Source: Candidatus Cloacimonadota bacterium
Lineage (GTDB): Bacteria; Muiribacteriota; UBA6191
NCBI GenBank assembly: GCA_023954715.1
Contig: JAGSHD010000011.1
Span: forward strand, 1-64,000
Direction: 5' to 3'
Length of the DNA stretch: 64,000 nucleotides
Each line of letters begins with the position of its first letter. Position 1 is the first letter of the stretch. The position numbers and the translations under genes are program-made. Under the pieces are notes generated by a model. That model saw only the letters and a program-made list of their open reading frames with translations, ran no database searches and had not been told where the DNA came from. Below are positions 15,291 through 24,669 of the stretch, piece by piece.

Positions 15291-17048
15291 ATGTGTGGAA
15301 TCTTTGGTGTAATCGGACGGGACCCTAACTTTTGCATGCAAAAAATGCTAAATAGGCTTGAACACCGAGGACCTGATGATCAAAATATATATAGTAATGG
15401 TGATATATCTTTTGGCCATACGCGTTTATCAATCATTGGTCACAATGACGGAGCTCAACCTTTAGTTGATGAAAGTTTAAATGCTTTAATATTTAACGGA
15501 GAAATTTATAACTTCAAAGAGCTAGGTAGAAAATATTTTCAAAGAGAATTTACCAGTGATACTCAATTACTATTTGAGCTTTTAAAAAAGCTTGGATCAA
15601 AATGTTTAAAAGAGCTAAGAGGGATGTTTTCTTTTGTTTTTTACAATACAAAAGATAGGAGTACACTGCTTGTAAGAGATCCGTTTGGTATGAAACCCTT
15701 ATATTATAGTCAACAAAACTCCTGTATTTATTTTTGTTCGGAGTTTTTACCATTGCAACAAAGTCTACGAACAACATTGTGTGAAAGCTCTTTTTATGAC
15801 TACCTTCAATTGGGTACAAGCATTGCACACGAAACTTTAGATCAAAAGGTTCAACAATTATTACCAGGTCAGTTTTTGCTTGTTGTTAAAAATCAAATAC
15901 AAAAAGATTTTTACTACTCATTGGATGAGCTCCTTATAGAAGGAAACTCCCATGATTTTGAAAAAGTATTTGAGTCTACTTGTTTACGTCATACTATATC
16001 AGATGTTGATTTGGGGTTAATGTTAAGTGGAGGAATGGACTCTACTAGCATAGCTATCAGCCTAAAAAATGCGGGAGTTGAAAACTTAGACTGTTACTCA
16101 CTGGGTTTTAATGATCCCGAGTTTGATGAAAGTGATCAAGCTAAAAGAGTAGCAGAGTTTTTGGGTTATCGTCATACCCGCATTGAGTTTCCACAGACCA
16201 AAATTATAGATTTTTTACAAGAAGCATTAGATGCTCTAGATGGGCCTTTTGGTGATGCTTCTTTTATACCGACCTATTTTTTATGCAAAGAAATCTCAAA
16301 AGAAAAAAAGGTTGTTTTGTCAGGAGATGGGGGAGACGAAGTTTTTTTTGGCTATCCAACTTTTATGGCAAACAAAGTACAAAGCTTTTTGCCACAATGG
16401 GTACAAAAAATCGTAGCAAAAGTATTTCATGACTTAAAGGTGGATACAAATACGAGAGTTACATTTAAAGAGAAGTTACAGCGCTTTGCTTGGGGGATGA
16501 CTAAGGGCTCACCCGATCGTTTTTTAGCTTATATGAGCAGTATCTCTCCTGAAGTGTTTCAAGAAAGATTTACCATTAGCTCTCAAAAACTAAGTAAGCA
16601 AGAAAGTAATTGTAGCGCAATTTTTGTATATTATTTTAAACAATATTTAGGATCTCAACTCTTAGTTAAAACAGATCGAGCATCCATGAAAAACTCATTA
16701 GAAGTTCGTTGCCCTTTTTTAGATATAGATTTTATACAAGAGGTTTTTGAACTACCAAACTTAGGGTTTCCTGTTTTTCAAAATGCTAAAGCTCCCATTA
16801 GAAAATATTTATCAAAAAAGCTTCCCAAGCGATTACATAGTTTTGAAAAAAAGGGATTTAGTGCCCCTCTATACCAGATTTTACCTTCATTAAAAGCTAT
16901 TGTAGAACGAAAACATGGTTTAAATTTAAATTGTACCAAAGATAAGCTTTTTCGATACCGCTTTTTTTCTTACAATCTTTTAGTATACATGTATTTTTAT
17001 CCAAGTGACTCCGCTCAAAAGGTGTTCAAAAGATTTATTGGATTATAG
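15291..17048 (+). CDS. asnB: Asparagine synthase (glutamine-hydrolysing)
   Basis: The 585-residue protein starts MCGIFGVIG, exposing the catalytic Cys2 of the class II glutaminase domain (1 to about 190; RLSIIGHNDGAQP and FNGEIYN are visible). The synthetase domain has the ATP pyrophosphatase loop SGGMDS at 246-251 and LSGDGGDEVFFGYP near 343-356. It would convert aspartate, glutamine and ATP to asparagine. Close relatives in polysaccharide clusters instead amidate sugar carboxylates. Placement 18 nt behind a lipopolysaccharide-type glycosyltransferase makes that alternative plausible here. Confidence 0.92.
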   Translation: MCGIFGVIGRDPNFCMQKMLNRLEHRGPDDQNIYSNGDISFGHTRLSIIGHNDGAQPLVDESLNALIFNGEIYNFKELGRKYFQREFTSDTQLLFELLKKLGSKCLKELRGMFSFVFYNTKDRSTLLVRDPFGMKPLYYSQQNSCIYFCSEFLPLQQSLRTTLCESSFYDYLQLGTSIAHETLDQKVQQLLPGQFLLVVKNQIQKDFYYSLDELLIEGNSHDFEKVFESTCLRHTISDVDLGLMLSGGMDSTSIAISLKNAGVENLDCYSLGFNDPEFDESDQAKRVAEFLGYRHTRIEFPQTKIIDFLQEALDALDGPFGDASFIPTYFLCKEISKEKKVVLSGDGGDEVFFGYPTFMANKVQSFLPQWVQKIVAKVFHDLKVDTNTRVTFKEKLQRFAWGMTKGSPDRFLAYMSSISPEVFQERFTISSQKLSKQESNCSAIFVYYFKQYLGSQLLVKTDRASMKNSLEVRCPFLDIDFIQEVFELPNLGFPVFQNAKAPIRKYLSKKLPKRLHSFEKKGFSAPLYQILPSLKAIVERKHGLNLNCTKDKLFRYRFFSYNLLVYMYFYPSDSAQKVFKRFIGL

Positions 17049-17191
17049 GGCTACCGAACTATTTTAAGCTTTCGTAACAAAAGCGTTGTCAATATAGATG
17101 CTTTGTTTACCCTTGAAATGGAAGACTTAGGGGCATTTGCTCAATTGGTCGATGATTAAAAGATAACAAATAGTTTAAAGGGTAGTTTTCC

Positions 17192-17668
17192 ATGAAATAT
17201 ATTTTACTAGTCACTGGTTTTTGCATTGTCAATTTTGTGTCTATGACATACTCCTATGATGATGGTCGTAGATTTTTTATTGAAGATGATAAGATGGCCT
17301 ACTCAGCTGACCCTTCTATTTATAAAGATATCAATACTCAAACGTGCTATAAAAAATATTTTATTCGTCAAAAGAAAAATGTCTATTTACCCGATTTTAT
17401 CGAAACAAAATGCCCAGGCAATCAATGGAAGTTTTTATGGCCTAAACCAAAACTTATGGATTTAGATAATACTCTATATCAAGAAAAGATGAACACGGGT
17501 CCTATTTTACATGGTAAAATAAAGAGATCTGCCTTTGAACGTGGCTTTTTAGAGCTTCCGAGAAATGCCATTAAATGGCCAGCTAAAACGGCAATCAAAA
17601 TTATTCAAAATGCGAATCATAGACGAAACGCTTTTAAAGACAAGGTTCGTAAAAAAGAAAAAAAATAG
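17192..17668 (+). CDS. Exported basic protein of unknown function
   Basis: The 158-residue product begins with a signal peptide (about 1-21, ...FVSMTYS). The mature region has two Cys (TCYKKYF and ETKCPGN) that could form a disulfide in the periplasm. It then has a Trp/Pro-rich stretch (WKFLWPKPK) and a very basic C-terminus (RRNAFKDKVRKKEKK). I do not recognise a family. The next gene starts 23 nt downstream, so the two probably share a transcript. No clear promoter is seen in the 143-nt gap after asnB, although GCTTT/AAAGC can form a small hairpin there. Confidence 0.72.
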   Translation: MKYILLVTGFCIVNFVSMTYSYDDGRRFFIEDDKMAYSADPSIYKDINTQTCYKKYFIRQKKNVYLPDFIETKCPGNQWKFLWPKPKLMDLDNTLYQEKMNTGPILHGKIKRSAFERGFLELPRNAIKWPAKTAIKIIQNANHRRNAFKDKVRKKEKK

Positions 17669-17691
17669 ATTACTCTAGAAAGTGAAACTCC

Positions 17692-18006
17692 ATGGCTCAT
17701 TGCCCATATGATAAATTAGGCGATTTAGAAAGCGCTCTACAAGAGATCAGAAAGCTAGAAAAAGTAGTAGAAAAAAAGCCGGGAGTCTTTTATTTAAAAT
17801 CAAAAGCCTTTTTACACTTTCACATTAAAACAGACAAGAGCACAGCAAAAAATCCAAACCCAACTACTCGTCGATGGGCCGATGCTCGTGAAACATTAGA
17901 TCAGTGGGGAAGCGAAATCAATTTAGCTATGCCTATGAGCCCGCAAGACCTAGCAATATTTATCAAAGAAATTAAAAGACGCTACAATAATATTATTTTA
18001 GTTTAG
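17692..18006 (+). CDS. Small conserved-looking cytoplasmic protein, unknown function
   Basis: The 104-residue protein has no signal peptide. Its features are CPYDKLGDLESAL at the N-terminus, then GVFYLKSKAFLHFHIK (about 37-52), RRWADARE (about 67-74) and a C-terminal helix (PQDLAIFIKEIKRRY). I have the impression that small bacterial proteins with LHFH and RWADAR exist, but I cannot name the family. Its stop is 7 nt from the convergent end of the Na/Pi transporter gene. A bidirectional terminator is not evident between them. Confidence 0.7.
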   Translation: MAHCPYDKLGDLESALQEIRKLEKVVEKKPGVFYLKSKAFLHFHIKTDKSTAKNPNPTTRRWADARETLDQWGSEINLAMPMSPQDLAIFIKEIKRRYNNIILV

Positions 18007-18013
18007 CTTGGAT

Positions 18014-19687
18014 CTACTGTTTAAAAGAATCAATGGCTTTATTAATACCAGCGATATGTCCGTTGATTTTACGTAATGCTACGATCATATCTGTAAAAGT
18101 CAAATTGGTTAAAGGAGAATAGTCACCACTTTTAACACGGTCTAAGTGACTAATTTTGATCTCTTCTGCTTTTTCTTTGAGATAAGCTATGATTTTATCA
18201 AATCGCTCTAAATCTACAGTGCTAGGGTTTTTCACTTCACCTAAAATAGTGTCATAGGCTTCTCTAACTAACTTAAAGAAGACCGTCAGCTCTTCTTCTG
18301 TTTCTTTTTTGAGGGCATGGTTGTCATCAAATAGTCGCTTTCTAAAACGAACTAAATTTTGACAATAGTCACCAATGCTTTCCATGTCATCGGATATACT
18401 GATCATGGCGTTAATTTGAAGAGTTTGTTGAGTGGATAGCTTTTTCTCCATGACTTTAATTAAATAAAGAAGGATCTCTTTTTGAATATTATCTGTGATG
18501 TCCTCGTATTTATGGACTTTATCATGTAAATCTACATTTCTAACGTCTTTAATAACGTATTCTTCGGTATACGAGATCATTCTACCTGTGATTTCTCCCA
18601 TACGAATCAACTCAGCATAACATTGCTCAACAGCGATGACAGGAGATAGAGTAGAAGGGTTACCCACCAACATGAGTTTGTCTTGCTCTTCGTACGGTGG
18701 TTGCGGAACCAAATGAGTAACTAGTTTTGATAAATATTGTAAAAAAGGTAAAAACAATAAAGTAGCTGACACATTAAATACAGAGTGCACAGCAGCGATA
18801 TGCGTAGCGATATTTGGTTTAGAGCCATCGACTCCTAAAAAATCTGGGTCCCCCACAACTAGATGATCGACTAATGAAATGTATGGTCTAAAAAGAATAA
18901 TAATCGTACAAACCGCAGATACATTGAAAATTGCGTGGGCATAAGCGGCTCGTCTAGCGTTGGTGTTTGTTCCTACTGCTGCTAAAATAGCTGTAATTGT
19001 AGTACCGATATTTTCACCAAGTACTAGAGCAGCAGCAGTTTGAAAAGTAATAGTACCTGTTGCTGCTAATGCTATTGTAATTCCAAGCATTGCAGATGAA
19101 GATTGTACTAAAATTGTCAATAAACAACCCATTCCTACCGTGGCGATTAACGAAGGAAAAGTATCAGCACTGAAATATGTTAGGTATTTTAAAAAAGTTG
19201 GATCTGTTCGAAGGGGTTTGAACGCTCCACTCATAGTCTCTAAACCAAAGAAAATTAGTCCCAGTGCAAAAAATAGAGTCCCTAGTCTTTTTAATTTTAC
19301 ATTTTTGAAAAACATCATGGGAATAGCACCTAAACCAATGAGGTGAACTCCATATTTTCCAATTTTAATAGCGATAATCCAGCCGGTGATGGTAGTACCG
19401 ATGTTTGCTCCAAAAATAACTGCGATAGCTTGATTTAAATTCATGAATCCAGCATTTACAAAACTAACAGTCATAACGGTTACAACGGAGGAGGACTGAA
19501 CTAAACAGGTAATTAAAACTCCAACAGAAACTCCAAGAATCCGATTGGTAGTAATGCTAGCCAAAACTTTTTTAATCAAGTTACCAGACATAGCTTGTAA
19601 GGAGTCTGACAATTGCTTCATTCCAAAAAAGAAGAAACCAAGACCACCAAGAAAAGTTAAAATTGTGTCAAACCAGTTGATTTCCAT
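18014..19687 (-). CDS. Na/Pi cotransporter family protein with PhoU-like tail
   Basis: The 557-residue membrane protein has the two inverted Na_Pi_cotrans repeats. Each is marked by a QSSS motif and a G(A/E)NIGTT motif: QSSSVVTVMTV with FGANIGTTITG in the first half, QSSSAMLGITI with LGENIGTTITA in the second. The C-terminal ~200 residues form a cytoplasmic helical PhoU-like domain (ISDDMESIGDYCQNLVRFR). It is an NptA/YjbB-type protein moving phosphate with sodium; bacterial members can act in uptake or export. The start ATG has AAGGAC 9 nt upstream. The 273-nt upstream gap carries an 8-bp inverted repeat (CGAAAGCT near 19812-19819, AGCTTTCG near 19857-19864) in its leader. No pst or pho genes are nearby. 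Confidence 0.93.
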   Translation of the reverse strand: MEINWFDTILTFLGGLGFFFFGMKQLSDSLQAMSGNLIKKVLASITTNRILGVSVGVLITCLVQSSSVVTVMTVSFVNAGFMNLNQAIAVIFGANIGTTITGWIIAIKIGKYGVHLIGLGAIPMMFFKNVKLKRLGTLFFALGLIFFGLETMSGAFKPLRTDPTFLKYLTYFSADTFPSLIATVGMGCLLTILVQSSSAMLGITIALAATGTITFQTAAALVLGENIGTTITAILAAVGTNTNARRAAYAHAIFNVSAVCTIIILFRPYISLVDHLVVGDPDFLGVDGSKPNIATHIAAVHSVFNVSATLLFLPFLQYLSKLVTHLVPQPPYEEQDKLMLVGNPSTLSPVIAVEQCYAELIRMGEITGRMISYTEEYVIKDVRNVDLHDKVHKYEDITDNIQKEILLYLIKVMEKKLSTQQTLQINAMISISDDMESIGDYCQNLVRFRKRLFDDNHALKKETEEELTVFFKLVREAYDTILGEVKNPSTVDLERFDKIIAYLKEKAEEIKISHLDRVKSGDYSPLTNLTFTDMIVALRKINGHIAGINKAIDSFKQ

Positions 19688-19960
19688 AAGAAAAGTCCTT
19701 AAAAAGAGGTAAAGCTAAAGGGGGAACGATGATTATTAAAAATAGTTGGAGTCCCCAAGAGGATGTGGGAATAAGCATTAAGGTTGTTGGTAAGTTTTAC
19801 TAACATAATTTGCGAAAGCTCTAAGATTAAACTTGTAAAATAAAAACACTGAAATCAGCTTTCGATATTTAAAATATCAAAAAAACTGTAATTTGTGGAA
19901 ACTATTTTTCTTTTTTTGACGTTTTTTTTTGTAGGAGGAATTTTTTGTAGGGAGTTTGAA

Positions 19961-21160
19961 TTATAGTTTTGTTTCTGTATGCAGGCTTGTGATGTGCTTC
20001 ATGCAAAAATATAGTAATGCTAGTCCGCCTGTACCAAAGATTATGAAGCAGTTAAAAAATGCAACATTAGAGTTTTGGGTATCAACTATGGCTCCAATAT
20101 AAGGGCCGATACAGCAAAAAAACACTCTCATAAATAAAGTTTTTATAGAAAGAATAGTAGCTCGTAACTCACTAGGTATCAAATCATTAATGGTGTTTCT
20201 ACTAATAGGACCCATCATTGCTCGATTAAAGAAAAATAAGAAAAACAAAATAAAACCATAAGGACTATAGTTATAAGTAAGTCCTAAGTAACCCATAGAG
20301 ATGAAAGCTAAAAAGGCAAAAAGGGATTGCTTTAAATTTAGAGACTTGGCAAATTTTGGAGTAAAGTTAGAAAAAATTCCAGTAGAAAATTGTAATATGG
20401 CCCAAGTAAGACCAAAATATGCTAGGGGCCATTGTAGTTGTTTTAGGTAGGCCTGAACTTGCCAAACAAAGGTGATGCCAGCTGCATTAATCCATGCAAA
20501 AAATAAACATAAACTTAAGAGTTTTTTATCTGCAAATAAAAAGCCAATAGCATTTTTCATTGAGCTTGGTTTTTGTGCTTTTTGAGTTAAGGTAGGCTCT
20601 TTGATTGAGAGAATGAGCGGAAAGATAAACAAAAATATAATGGCTTGTGCAATATAAGGTGTACGAAGGGAGTACAAAGCAAGAGCTCCACCAACGATAC
20701 CAGCAAAACCTTCTGCATAATATGCAGCACGATACATTTTGCTATCATAATCAATATATTCGCCCTCTTTTTTTAGCTCCAATAAAGAGTCATATAATAG
20801 AGCGGAGTCACATCCAGATACTAGACTAGAGCCTACCCCTAACAAAAACACTCCTACTAAAAAGTGATTGAACTCTGTTGAAAAAACATAAGTCCAGTTT
20901 CCAAGAAATATAAAAACAGCTCCAAACAATAGAGATTTTTTATAAGAAAAATGATCCGCGAAGCTTCCGGATGGGACTTCACAAACTAAAATGACAAAAG
21001 AAAAAAAAGCTTGAATCAAAAAAACTTCACTTAGATTGATCCCATTATCTTGATAAAAGATAACGGCAATAGGTAAACCTAATAAAAACCAACGAAAGGC
21101 CTGAATTAATGGTAGTTTAAGTAAGTTACCAGAATAACTAAGTGATAGCATAAAAGGCAT
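19961..21160 (-). CDS. Major facilitator superfamily transporter
   Basis: This is a ~400-residue protein with about twelve hydrophobic segments. The cytoplasmic loop after helix 2 reads EVPSGSFADHFSYKKS, the MFS motif A form common in drug or metabolite exporters of the E(I/V)P(T/S)G.(L/F)AD type. The longest frame starts at 21211, but 5' residues there merely re-read the end of the upstream gene. ATG 21160 or 21151 (giving MLSLSYSGNLLKL) is more likely. Even so it overlaps the stop of the FAD oxidoreductase gene at 21138, showing strong coupling. It is the last gene of a four-gene operon, so it may move the substrate or product of that pathway. Confidence 0.85.
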   Translation of the reverse strand: MPFMLSLSYSGNLLKLPLIQAFRWFLLGLPIAVIFYQDNGINLSEVFLIQAFFSFVILVCEVPSGSFADHFSYKKSLLFGAVFIFLGNWTYVFSTEFNHFLVGVFLLGVGSSLVSGCDSALLYDSLLELKKEGEYIDYDSKMYRAAYYAEGFAGIVGGALALYSLRTPYIAQAIIFLFIFPLILSIKEPTLTQKAQKPSSMKNAIGFLFADKKLLSLCLFFAWINAAGITFVWQVQAYLKQLQWPLAYFGLTWAILQFSTGIFSNFTPKFAKSLNLKQSLFAFLAFISMGYLGLTYNYSPYGFILFFLFFFNRAMMGPISRNTINDLIPSELRATILSIKTLFMRVFFCCIGPYIGAIVDTQNSNVAFFNCFIIFGTGGLALLYFCMKHITSLHTETKL

Positions 21161-22703
21161 CGACCCCAGCTTGAAAAGCCTCTTCGAATAAAGGAAGACC
21201 ATAACTATCACAATTTGCTAAAACGATCGAGCTTTTAACTTGTTTTTGTATACTAGGTAGTTGGTAATTGGGGGGACAAATAGCCATGGCATGACCACTT
21301 CTTTTAAAACGCATAGATTTTAGATAAGGGATTAACTCTGGGCTAATTTGCTCAAAGTCTTCTAAAACTAATATTTTGAGATCATCCATAGAAAGCTTAT
21401 ATAAGTCCCTAGAATTGAGGTTTCTTTTGGCCATAGTCGGGTAAAAATGAGTCAAAACTAAGGGGTTTTGAAAAGACTTTTGAAAGTAATTTGAGGCGAT
21501 ATAACCTACCGAATCAGCCGTTTTACTTACATTATCCCAACAGAGATAGGATAGAGGGTAGTTTTTAGGCAATTGAAAAGCGAGTTGGGTAATCAGCCAC
21601 GGTACTTGCTGGCGTGATTTTGCTTGCTTGACTTGATGGATGCTTGCTTGTGGAAAAATATAGGGTAAAGCGTGAGATTTTCCGGCAAAAACAAGATGCT
21701 TGGAGTATACAAATTGAAATTTGTTGTCTTTATATATCAAAGATTTATGTAAGTCCTTTTCTTTGATGGAGTGCAATAAGACACTTTTTGTAGAGAGCTT
21801 AGTTGCTGTGATTTTTGATATTAAAGCATCTACTAAAAAGCCATTTCCTTTTTCAGAAGATAGGGTATATTGCGTTACGTTTTGGTTTCTGCAAGCGAAG
21901 TAATGAAGGCCTACCCAAGCACTCACTTGATGAGCTAAGCATCCATAGTCATCCATACATGCATAGTTTACAACATACTCGACTTCAGAATCCCACATTT
22001 CATTTTGTTTTAGATAATCAACAAAATTAAGGTCAAACAAGGCTAGGGCTTTAGGATCTTTTGAAGAAAAACCACTAGGTAGACTAAACCATAATTTATT
22101 ATCGGAGCCTTTGAGTGTAGATAAAAAGCGGCAAAACTCTTTAAACTTTTTTAGAATTAGTGTGGGAGAGTGAAAATACTCTCCAATCTCTAAGCTCCAC
22201 TTTTGATTATAATAAGAGCGCTCTTTAGTGTCATCATCATTGATGATTAAGCTTGAGTTGTATTGTGCAAGCTCATCAACGTAATTTTCTATGATATTGT
22301 TTTCATGATAAAACTGACAAAGTTCTTTAGCATAAGAGTTTGCCATCATTACATAGTGCGCACCAGAAGGTAGTTGCTTATTTTCAAAAGGCATACTAGC
22401 AGACGTACCACCCACTTCATTAGCAGGATCAAGGACTAAAAAATCTCTATTGTGTTTTTCTAGTAATCGGGCACAAGAGAGGCCACCAACTCCTCCACCA
22501 GCTATTAAAACATCAGTATGAATCGATGACTTTGTGGTTTTTAGAGCGTTTGCAATTAATTTGTGATCTCTTAATTGATGAGCGATTTTGACCTCATCTT
22601 CATATAAGCTTAAGTGGACAGAAGAAGATTTTTTTTCTGAAAATACTGTTGGGCTTAATCCGATTAGGGCTAATCCTTTTATAAAGTTTCTACGATCTAT
22701 CAT
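21138..22703 (-). CDS. Tat-exported FAD-dependent oxidoreductase (amine oxidase/desaturase-like)
   Basis: The 521-residue protein starts MIDRRNFIKGLALIG, a twin-arginine leader (Arg4-Arg5) before a short hydrophobic stretch. The mature protein opens with a dinucleotide-binding fold: DVLIAGGGVGGLSCARLL at 64-81, then FLVLDPANEVGG at 88-99, and LPSGAHYVM as a second FAD contact. The C-terminal segment (SIVLANCDSYGLPLFEEAFQAG) matches the ribose/FAD-closing motif of NAD(P)-binding-8 flavoproteins. It should be folded with FAD in the cytoplasm and then exported by Tat. The substrate is unknown. It overlaps the AAA+ gene by 4 nt upstream and the transporter gene downstream. Confidence 0.88.
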   Translation of the reverse strand: MIDRRNFIKGLALIGLSPTVFSEKKSSSVHLSLYEDEVKIAHQLRDHKLIANALKTTKSSIHTDVLIAGGGVGGLSCARLLEKHNRDFLVLDPANEVGGTSASMPFENKQLPSGAHYVMMANSYAKELCQFYHENNIIENYVDELAQYNSSLIINDDDTKERSYYNQKWSLEIGEYFHSPTLILKKFKEFCRFLSTLKGSDNKLWFSLPSGFSSKDPKALALFDLNFVDYLKQNEMWDSEVEYVVNYACMDDYGCLAHQVSAWVGLHYFACRNQNVTQYTLSSEKGNGFLVDALISKITATKLSTKSVLLHSIKEKDLHKSLIYKDNKFQFVYSKHLVFAGKSHALPYIFPQASIHQVKQAKSRQQVPWLITQLAFQLPKNYPLSYLCWDNVSKTADSVGYIASNYFQKSFQNPLVLTHFYPTMAKRNLNSRDLYKLSMDDLKILVLEDFEQISPELIPYLKSMRFKRSGHAMAICPPNYQLPSIQKQVKSSIVLANCDSYGLPLFEEAFQAGVDAFYAIT

Positions 22704-24667
22704 ATCAATTGGTAACTTAGGTGAAACAAAGTTGGTTTAATATTATTGGACTCTTTTGGCTTTTTGGAGAGTTTAAAAAAATACTCTTGTTTAGACTGAT
22801 GAAAATAGACCTTTTCTACTAAATCAAAAAAGCCAAAGTATGGTTCATCATAAGTAATGGTTTCTTTTTTAGATAGCTTTAAGATTAATTGTCTTTTTTC
22901 TTCTTCAAACTCGTCTAAGACTTTCATTAAAAACTCTTCTTTGATGGACTGTATGATAGGTAAAGGTCCTATGATATTTTGTTGAGCGTTAAACTCTCCA
23001 TAAAGATAAAATACGATTTGCTCTTCTTCAATGAGTTGTTCAACAAGTAAAAACTCTATTTTAGATAGGTTAAACTCTTCATTGCTGTGTAAGATATAAC
23101 GTAGAGTGCTTTGCTCTTGTTTAAAAAAACACTCGATTCGTCCTTTAGAGTCAATACGTAAGGTGTCTTTGGCTAAAAACTCGATGACTGGCTCATCTAG
23201 ATCATTGTATCTTGGGAAAGAAGAAAAGTACTGGTGTACATCGGCTTTTAATTGCTCTTCTTGTACTCGATATTTTAAGACATTAGCATACACTTTTTGA
23301 CTGGGGTTTTTGGAGTTAGCAGAACTTTCATTAAGCTTTAAAACAGACCATAGTCTTTGTACTAACACATCAGAGTTGTTACCAAACTGAGAGATTACAT
23401 TAGAAAAAACCTTGATGCCAAACTGTGGATCATTATCTGGATATAATCGTCCATCAGGATAGGAGTCAAAGATCATAAACAAATCCACATTAGATATTTT
23501 GGATTGATGAGACTCTATGTCTTTTAGATTGTCGATCTCAGTTAAGTTTGCCTTTAAAAAATCTCTCCATTCGATAACAGCTACTTGTATAGGACTCAAT
23601 GTCTTTGATGAATGGATTTGCTGGTTTAGTTGAAAGTGTTTTGGCAATAAAGTAAAGTCACCATAATGAGTGGATAATTGATGGATGAGATATTTACTTA
23701 TTTCATGGTGATCACAAAGATCAGGGTCTATGGGGATCTCAATGGATGACTCTGTAACTTTTGGTAAAAAAACCTCTTTGAGTTTGTTGAAATCAATGCT
23801 TGCTACATGATTAATGATTTTTAAATTTTTGTTTGCAAAAAGGGTCATACAAGTCTTTATCAAATGAACATGTGCTGACTCCATAGCCTTGTGCAACTCT
23901 CTTAGGTTTTGTGGCCAGCTATAATCTTTTAAGGCCTGTAAAGTAGCTGGTAAAATGATTGGAGCATTTGTAAAGTAATTAAAACTTTTATAGATAGACT
24001 GGTTATAACTTTCAATTAAAAATACTAAGTCATTTGGTCTTTCTCGTAGGGGAGGAAGTTGAATCATAAAGCCATTTAGTCTAGCAAACAAGTCGGCTTT
24101 CATGCTTTTACCATCCTCGATATTTTTGATTAAGTTTGTATCATTTGTGGCGGCAATAATTCGAAGGTTTAGAGGTTTTGACTCTTTAGATGCACCAACT
24201 TTAGTAATTTTTCGGGTATCAATAGCACGTAATAGTTTGGCTTGATGGTGTAATGGAAAACAAGTAATCTCATCTAAAAACAAAGTACCATTGTTTGCTT
24301 GCTCAAAAAAACCAATCGTATTGGCATTGGCACCGGTGAAGGCATTTTTTACATAACCAAAAAAATGGTTTTCAATCAAGCTCTCAGGAATCGCTGCACA
24401 ATTAACCGCTACAAAATCACTAGATGGGTCTGTGAACAATGGGGTTTCTTCTACTCCATCAATTTGTAAAAGTTTTGCTATTTGTTCTTTGCCTGTACCT
24501 GTCTCTCCAACAATAATAATGTTTTTGATTTTTAGTAAGTTAATGGCCTTAATTTGCTCGTAGATTGGTTGAATGTCAGGAAGGGTTTGAGAATTAATGT
24601 CAGATTTAGAAGGATGACTTTTTTCAGTTTCATTTTTTGGCTTAAATAAACTAGGAACCTTACTCAT
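22700..24667 (-). CDS. Sigma54-activator-type AAA+ ATPase with altered GAFTGA loop and novel C-terminus
   Basis: The 655-residue protein has a complete AAA+ core: Walker A GETGTGKE (54-61), Walker B GTLFLDE (127-133), and LFARLNGF...LPPLRER arginine fingers. The sigma54-contact loop reads NAFTGA (108-113), so the first Gly of GAFTGA is Asn. There is no receiver or GAF domain in front, only ~40 residues. The ~350 residues after the AAA+ module do not show the Fis-type helix-turn-helix expected of enhancer-binding proteins, and I do not recognise them. Such proteins normally remodel RpoN holoenzyme. Here the missing DNA-binding domain and changed loop leave the role open. It lies 2 nt after the nucleoside phosphorylase gene. 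Confidence 0.85.
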   Translation of the reverse strand: MSKVPSLFKPKNETEKSHPSKSDINSQTLPDIQPIYEQIKAINLLKIKNIIIVGETGTGKEQIAKLLQIDGVEETPLFTDPSSDFVAVNCAAIPESLIENHFFGYVKNAFTGANANTIGFFEQANNGTLFLDEITCFPLHHQAKLLRAIDTRKITKVGASKESKPLNLRIIAATNDTNLIKNIEDGKSMKADLFARLNGFMIQLPPLRERPNDLVFLIESYNQSIYKSFNYFTNAPIILPATLQALKDYSWPQNLRELHKAMESAHVHLIKTCMTLFANKNLKIINHVASIDFNKLKEVFLPKVTESSIEIPIDPDLCDHHEISKYLIHQLSTHYGDFTLLPKHFQLNQQIHSSKTLSPIQVAVIEWRDFLKANLTEIDNLKDIESHQSKISNVDLFMIFDSYPDGRLYPDNDPQFGIKVFSNVISQFGNNSDVLVQRLWSVLKLNESSANSKNPSQKVYANVLKYRVQEEQLKADVHQYFSSFPRYNDLDEPVIEFLAKDTLRIDSKGRIECFFKQEQSTLRYILHSNEEFNLSKIEFLLVEQLIEEEQIVFYLYGEFNAQQNIIGPLPIIQSIKEEFLMKVLDEFEEEKRQLILKLSKKETITYDEPYFGFFDLVEKVYFHQSKQEYFFKLSKKPKESNNIKPTLFHLSYQLI

Positions 24668-24669
24668 AA

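Noticed and set aside
19811..19865. 8-bp inverted repeat (CGAAAGCT/AGCTTTCG) in the Na/Pi transporter leader as a possible fourth copy of the dispersed element
   Set aside because: TTGTAAA and AGCT occur in it, but order and spacing do not match copies A-C. Kept only as a simple inverted repeat.
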